A DNA stretch of 7,359 nucleotides from contig JAUVPN010000134.1 in assembly GCA_030598645.1 (NCBI GenBank), positions 1 to 7,359 of the forward strand, written 5' to 3'. Shown one piece after another: positions 5,066 through 7,359 of this stretch (positions are counted from its first letter, which is position 1; each line of letters opens with the position of its first letter). Under the pieces are notes generated by a model. The model was not told where the DNA came from. It worked only from the letters and a program-made list of their open reading frames with translations, and ran no database searches. Source of the stretch: Hyphomicrobium sp. (lineage in GTDB: Bacteria > Pseudomonadota > Alphaproteobacteria > Rhizobiales > Hyphomicrobiaceae). Position numbers and translations under genes: made by a program.

Positions 5066-6310
5066 TTATTTGGTGGCCGCTGCCTTTTCCGCTGGGCGAA
5101 CGTTTACCTTGTCGCCGTTCTCAAGCGTGACTGGAGGATTGAGTATGACCTCGTCTCCTGCACTGACCCCCTCGCGCACCTCAAGCGACGTTCCTAAATC
5201 GCGCGCGACCGTAATCTTCTGAATATGCGCCGCACCATCTTTGACGACCGCGACTTGCATGCCGTTCTGATCGAAAATGATCGCCGAAGCGGGAACCAGA
5301 AGAGAGCGCGTCTTGCGCGGAATGTGCAATTCCACAGTGCAGTAGAGGCCAGGTGTCAACACACCATCCGGATTTTCAATGTCAATCTCCGCCAAAAGCG
5401 TTCGCGTGCCGGGCTGCAACGCGTCGGCGACACGCGTCACCTTGCCGGGGAACGTCTGTCCGGGCAATTCGGGAACACGCACGACGGCTTCGACACCTGG
5501 AGCCAGACCGAAGGCTTGATCTTGTGGCACGTAGACCTGAGTGCGGATCACTTCGCTTTCCATGACGGTAAACATGAACGTCCCACTCGTCGCATCGCCC
5601 TGCACTAGGTCGCCAATATTGACGTTCCTCTTGGTGACGATACCGTCGAAGGGAGCAAGGACGCTCAGATATTTTTTCTGCTGGCGCGCCACCTTAACCT
5701 GAGCTTCCTGGGCCGCTACATTGGCCTTCGCGACAGCGACCTGAGCCTCCTGTGCTTGGAGATTTAACCGGTTGGTGTCACCTTGCAGCTTGCTCTCAAA
5801 CCCTTTGCGCACCAGGGGGCCTTCTCGCTCTGCCGTGACGCGTGCCAGTTCCTTACTTGCACGTATCTGCGCCACCGTCGCCTTGTTTTGCGCAAGCGTT
5901 GCCTCAGCCTGAGCAAGCTGGTGATCAATCTCAGGCGCAGAGATTACGACCAGCAAATCGTCTTTTTTGACCCGATCACCAATGTCAACGTTGCGCTTTG
6001 AAATGTACCCGCTAACGCGAGCATAGATGTTGGCCATCGTGAACGCCAATGTCGTAGCCGGAAGTGTGACATTGATGATTGGGTCGCTCCGCTTAACCTT
6101 CGCGGTGTGCAGACTGGGCACGCGGTCACGGCTCTTCTGGGCCGTTTCCATCACTTGTTGATGTTCCCCGTAGTTGCGCCAGCCACCGTAGGCAAGCCCG
6201 GCAAGGAGCACGACTAGAACGCTGATCCCGAACAAGCGTCCGACCCAACTATGCGTCTCAGCGAGCTTCACCGGTGCGTCCTTCCGCGGCTGTTGTCCGG
6301 TGTCGTTCAT
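5066..6310 (-). CDS. RND efflux periplasmic adaptor (membrane fusion protein, HlyD/AcrA family)
   Basis: This 414-residue adaptor links the inner-membrane pump to the outer-membrane channel. The N terminus is cytoplasmic and polar, followed by one membrane anchor (about 26-44). There is no lipobox Cys, so it is anchored by the helix rather than by lipid. The split lipoyl domain is clear: IYARVSGYISKRNVDIGD (95-112) and LAPFDGIVTKRNVNIGD after the hairpin. Between them (about 128-215) lies an Ala/Gln-rich alpha-helical coiled-coil hairpin that would contact the channel tip. A beta-barrel domain (VIRTQVYVPQDQAFGLAPG) and a membrane-proximal domain (LLVPASAIIFDQNGMQVAVV) follow. Length and domain order are standard. 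The ATG overlaps the pump stop by 4 nt (ATGA, 6307-6310), with GAGGG 6 nt upstream, indicating translational coupling. The exported substrate cannot be inferred. Confidence 0.95.
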   Translation of the reverse strand: MNDTGQQPRKDAPVKLAETHSWVGRLFGISVLVVLLAGLAYGGWRNYGEHQQVMETAQKSRDRVPSLHTAKVKRSDPIINVTLPATTLAFTMANIYARVSGYISKRNVDIGDRVKKDDLLVVISAPEIDHQLAQAEATLAQNKATVAQIRASKELARVTAEREGPLVRKGFESKLQGDTNRLNLQAQEAQVAVAKANVAAQEAQVKVARQQKKYLSVLAPFDGIVTKRNVNIGDLVQGDATSGTFMFTVMESEVIRTQVYVPQDQAFGLAPGVEAVVRVPELPGQTFPGKVTRVADALQPGTRTLLAEIDIENPDGVLTPGLYCTVELHIPRKTRSLLVPASAIIFDQNGMQVAVVKDGAAHIQKITVARDLGTSLEVREGVSAGDEVILNPPVTLENGDKVNVRPAEKAAATK

Positions 6311-7359
6311 ACGGTACCCTCTTTGAACACGCCATGTTCCGTAATGCCATCAGCCCGCTTACGCAGCATACCAAACAGATACGGCACGAGAAGCAGCGTC
6401 GCCGGGGTTGCAAACAACAGTCCTCCGATGACGGCACGCGCCAAAACGGCGTTCTGCTCTTGACCGGGGCCACCAATTGCCATGGGTGTCATGCCAATGA
6501 TCATGGCTGAAGCCGTCATCAAGACCGGCCGGATACGGGTGCGCCCCGCACTTATCGCGGCCTCAAAAGACGTCTTACCTGTTAGATGCTCATCGCGAGC
6601 AAACGTGACGAGAAGAATAGAATTTGCAGAGGCCACCCCAACCGCCATGATCGCTCCCATAAGCGAGGGCACGCTGAGACTGGTTCCCGTGACAAACAGC
6701 ATCACAAGAATGCCCACGAATGTTGCAGGTAGCGCCAGAATGACAACGAATGGCACGCCGAAGTTCTGGTAATTTACGGCCATCAAGAGATAAACAAATA
6801 CGGACGCAAACACGAGACCAATACCCAGATCGCGAAAGGCACCCTTCATACTCTGGATCTGTCCAACAACCTGTATCGAGTTGCCTGGCTTAAGCTCTTT
6901 TTCCAGATCAGCAACGATGTTGCTGATGGCATCGGAAGCAGAGCCAAGATCGATTCCTTGAACGCTCGCATAAACCTCAAACACCGGCTGTATGTTCGTC
7001 TGATTGGCATTTGTCGGAACACTATCGCGCGTAAATGTCGCGATATTGCTCAACAAGCCGGGCACCGGTTGGCCTTTCGAATATGAGGTCGATGGCGCAA
7101 CGCCCGCGGCAACCGGCGTGTTTTGAAGTTCACCCAGAGAACTCACCCAATACTGCGGCGTCTGGACCGCAAGAGCGTAAGGTATCCCTAGTTTCGGATC
7201 CGTCCAGAAATTTGGCGTGACCTGGTATGAAGAACTCAGACTGATATTCAGATTGTTAGCAACGTCTTCTGCAGTAAGCCCGAACTGAATCGCCTTTAGA
7301 CGATCTATCGTGGCGAAAATTGCTGGTGAGTCGACCTCTTGCTGGAGATGCACATCGAC
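6307..7359 (-). CDS. RND efflux pump inner-membrane permease, C-terminal third (cut by right edge)
   Basis: The frame is open to the window edge, so these 350 residues are the C-terminal part of a protein normally about 1,030-1,090 long. The visible part starts in the periplasmic porter domain (VDVHLQQEVDSP...GLTAEDVANNLNISLSSS), continues through the docking/porter region (PNFWTDPKLGIPYALAVQTP), and ends with the last five membrane helices, at about 176-194, 200-222, 231-252, 276-293 and 306-331 counted from the GTG codon at 7353. Conserved signatures include MGAIMAVGVASANSILLV and RIRPVLMTA, typical of HAE-like AcrB/MexB relatives rather than metal pumps. The proton-relay TM4 aspartates lie outside the window. 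The TM10 position equivalent to AcrB Lys940 is Ala. The first codons seen are internal, so the GTG at 7353 is not the start. It is co-translated with the downstream adaptor; the order pump then adaptor is the reverse of acrAB. Confidence 0.94.
   Translation of the reverse strand, partial: VDVHLQQEVDSPAIFATIDRLKAIQFGLTAEDVANNLNISLSSSYQVTPNFWTDPKLGIPYALAVQTPQYWVSSLGELQNTPVAAGVAPSTSYSKGQPVPGLLSNIATFTRDSVPTNANQTNIQPVFEVYASVQGIDLGSASDAISNIVADLEKELKPGNSIQVVGQIQSMKGAFRDLGIGLVFASVFVYLLMAVNYQNFGVPFVVILALPATFVGILVMLFVTGTSLSVPSLMGAIMAVGVASANSILLVTFARDEHLTGKTSFEAAISAGRTRIRPVLMTASAMIIGMTPMAIGGPGQEQNAVLARAVIGGLLFATPATLLLVPYLFGMLRKRADGITEHGVFKEGTV

Noticed and set aside
5225..5608. 127-codon plus-strand frame over the adaptor gene
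   Set aside because: It is the reverse of the adaptor coding sequence; the Arg/His-rich translation is typical of a shadow.
7353..7353. GTG as the start of the pump gene
   Set aside because: The codons upstream to the window edge stay open and continue the conserved RND motif (VDVHLQQ), so the gene is simply cut by the edge.
1..7359. CRISPR array, tRNA, rRNA, insertion sequence or integrase
   Set aside because: I saw no regularly spaced repeats, cloverleaf-like RNA genes, transposase motifs or terminal inverted repeats anywhere in the window.

Overview
The window looks like chromosome or large-replicon DNA from an alphaproteobacterium, most likely a Hyphomicrobiales/Rhizobiales member related to Bradyrhizobium. 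The reasons are a NodT-type outer-membrane lipoprotein, a 'host attachment' family protein next to a tandem-domain universal stress protein, a small partial ORF that resembles rhizobial hypothetical proteins from memory, and FixK/FNR-like sites. GC content, estimated by eye on a few lines, is about 55%, which is low for a Bradyrhizobium core genome and may point to an accessory region or another genus. The assignment is inference; no rRNA or marker gene is present.

Layout. (1) Positions 1-1750 form a stress block on the minus strand. A host-attachment/baeRF-like protein (1130-1579) is followed by a two-domain UspA protein (195-1073), then an 8-bp-stem hairpin directly after the usp stop, then a small gene running off the left edge (1-62). 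FixK/FNR-like palindromes precede both the two-gene operon (1645-1658) and the small gene (140-153), which suggests induction at low oxygen. (2) A ChaA-type cation/proton antiporter (1751-2869, minus). (3) A non-coding divergent spacer (2870-3347) with several short inverted and direct repeats. (4) A tripartite RND efflux system in an unusual arrangement. The outer-membrane factor (3348-5021) is on the plus strand and faces the adaptor (5066-6310) and inner-membrane pump (6307-7359, cut by the right edge) on the minus strand. Pump and adaptor overlap by 4 nt (ATGA), so they are translationally coupled. A GC-rich hairpin lies in the 44-bp convergent gap.

How the genes work together. The pump, adaptor and outer-membrane channel together would span both membranes and export small hydrophobic or toxic compounds using the proton gradient. 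The ChaA antiporter also uses the proton gradient, for Ca2+/Na+/K+ and alkaline pH homeostasis. The usp/host-attachment pair belongs to a general stress or microaerobic response. Together this reads as an envelope and stress-tolerance neighbourhood.

No clearly new system is visible. The best leads are the two FixK/FNR-like sites, the outer-membrane factor's start region (a good Shine-Dalgarno followed by an in-frame ATC where an ATG would give an ideal lipoprotein signal peptide), and an alanine where AcrB-type pumps carry the TM10 proton-relay lysine.
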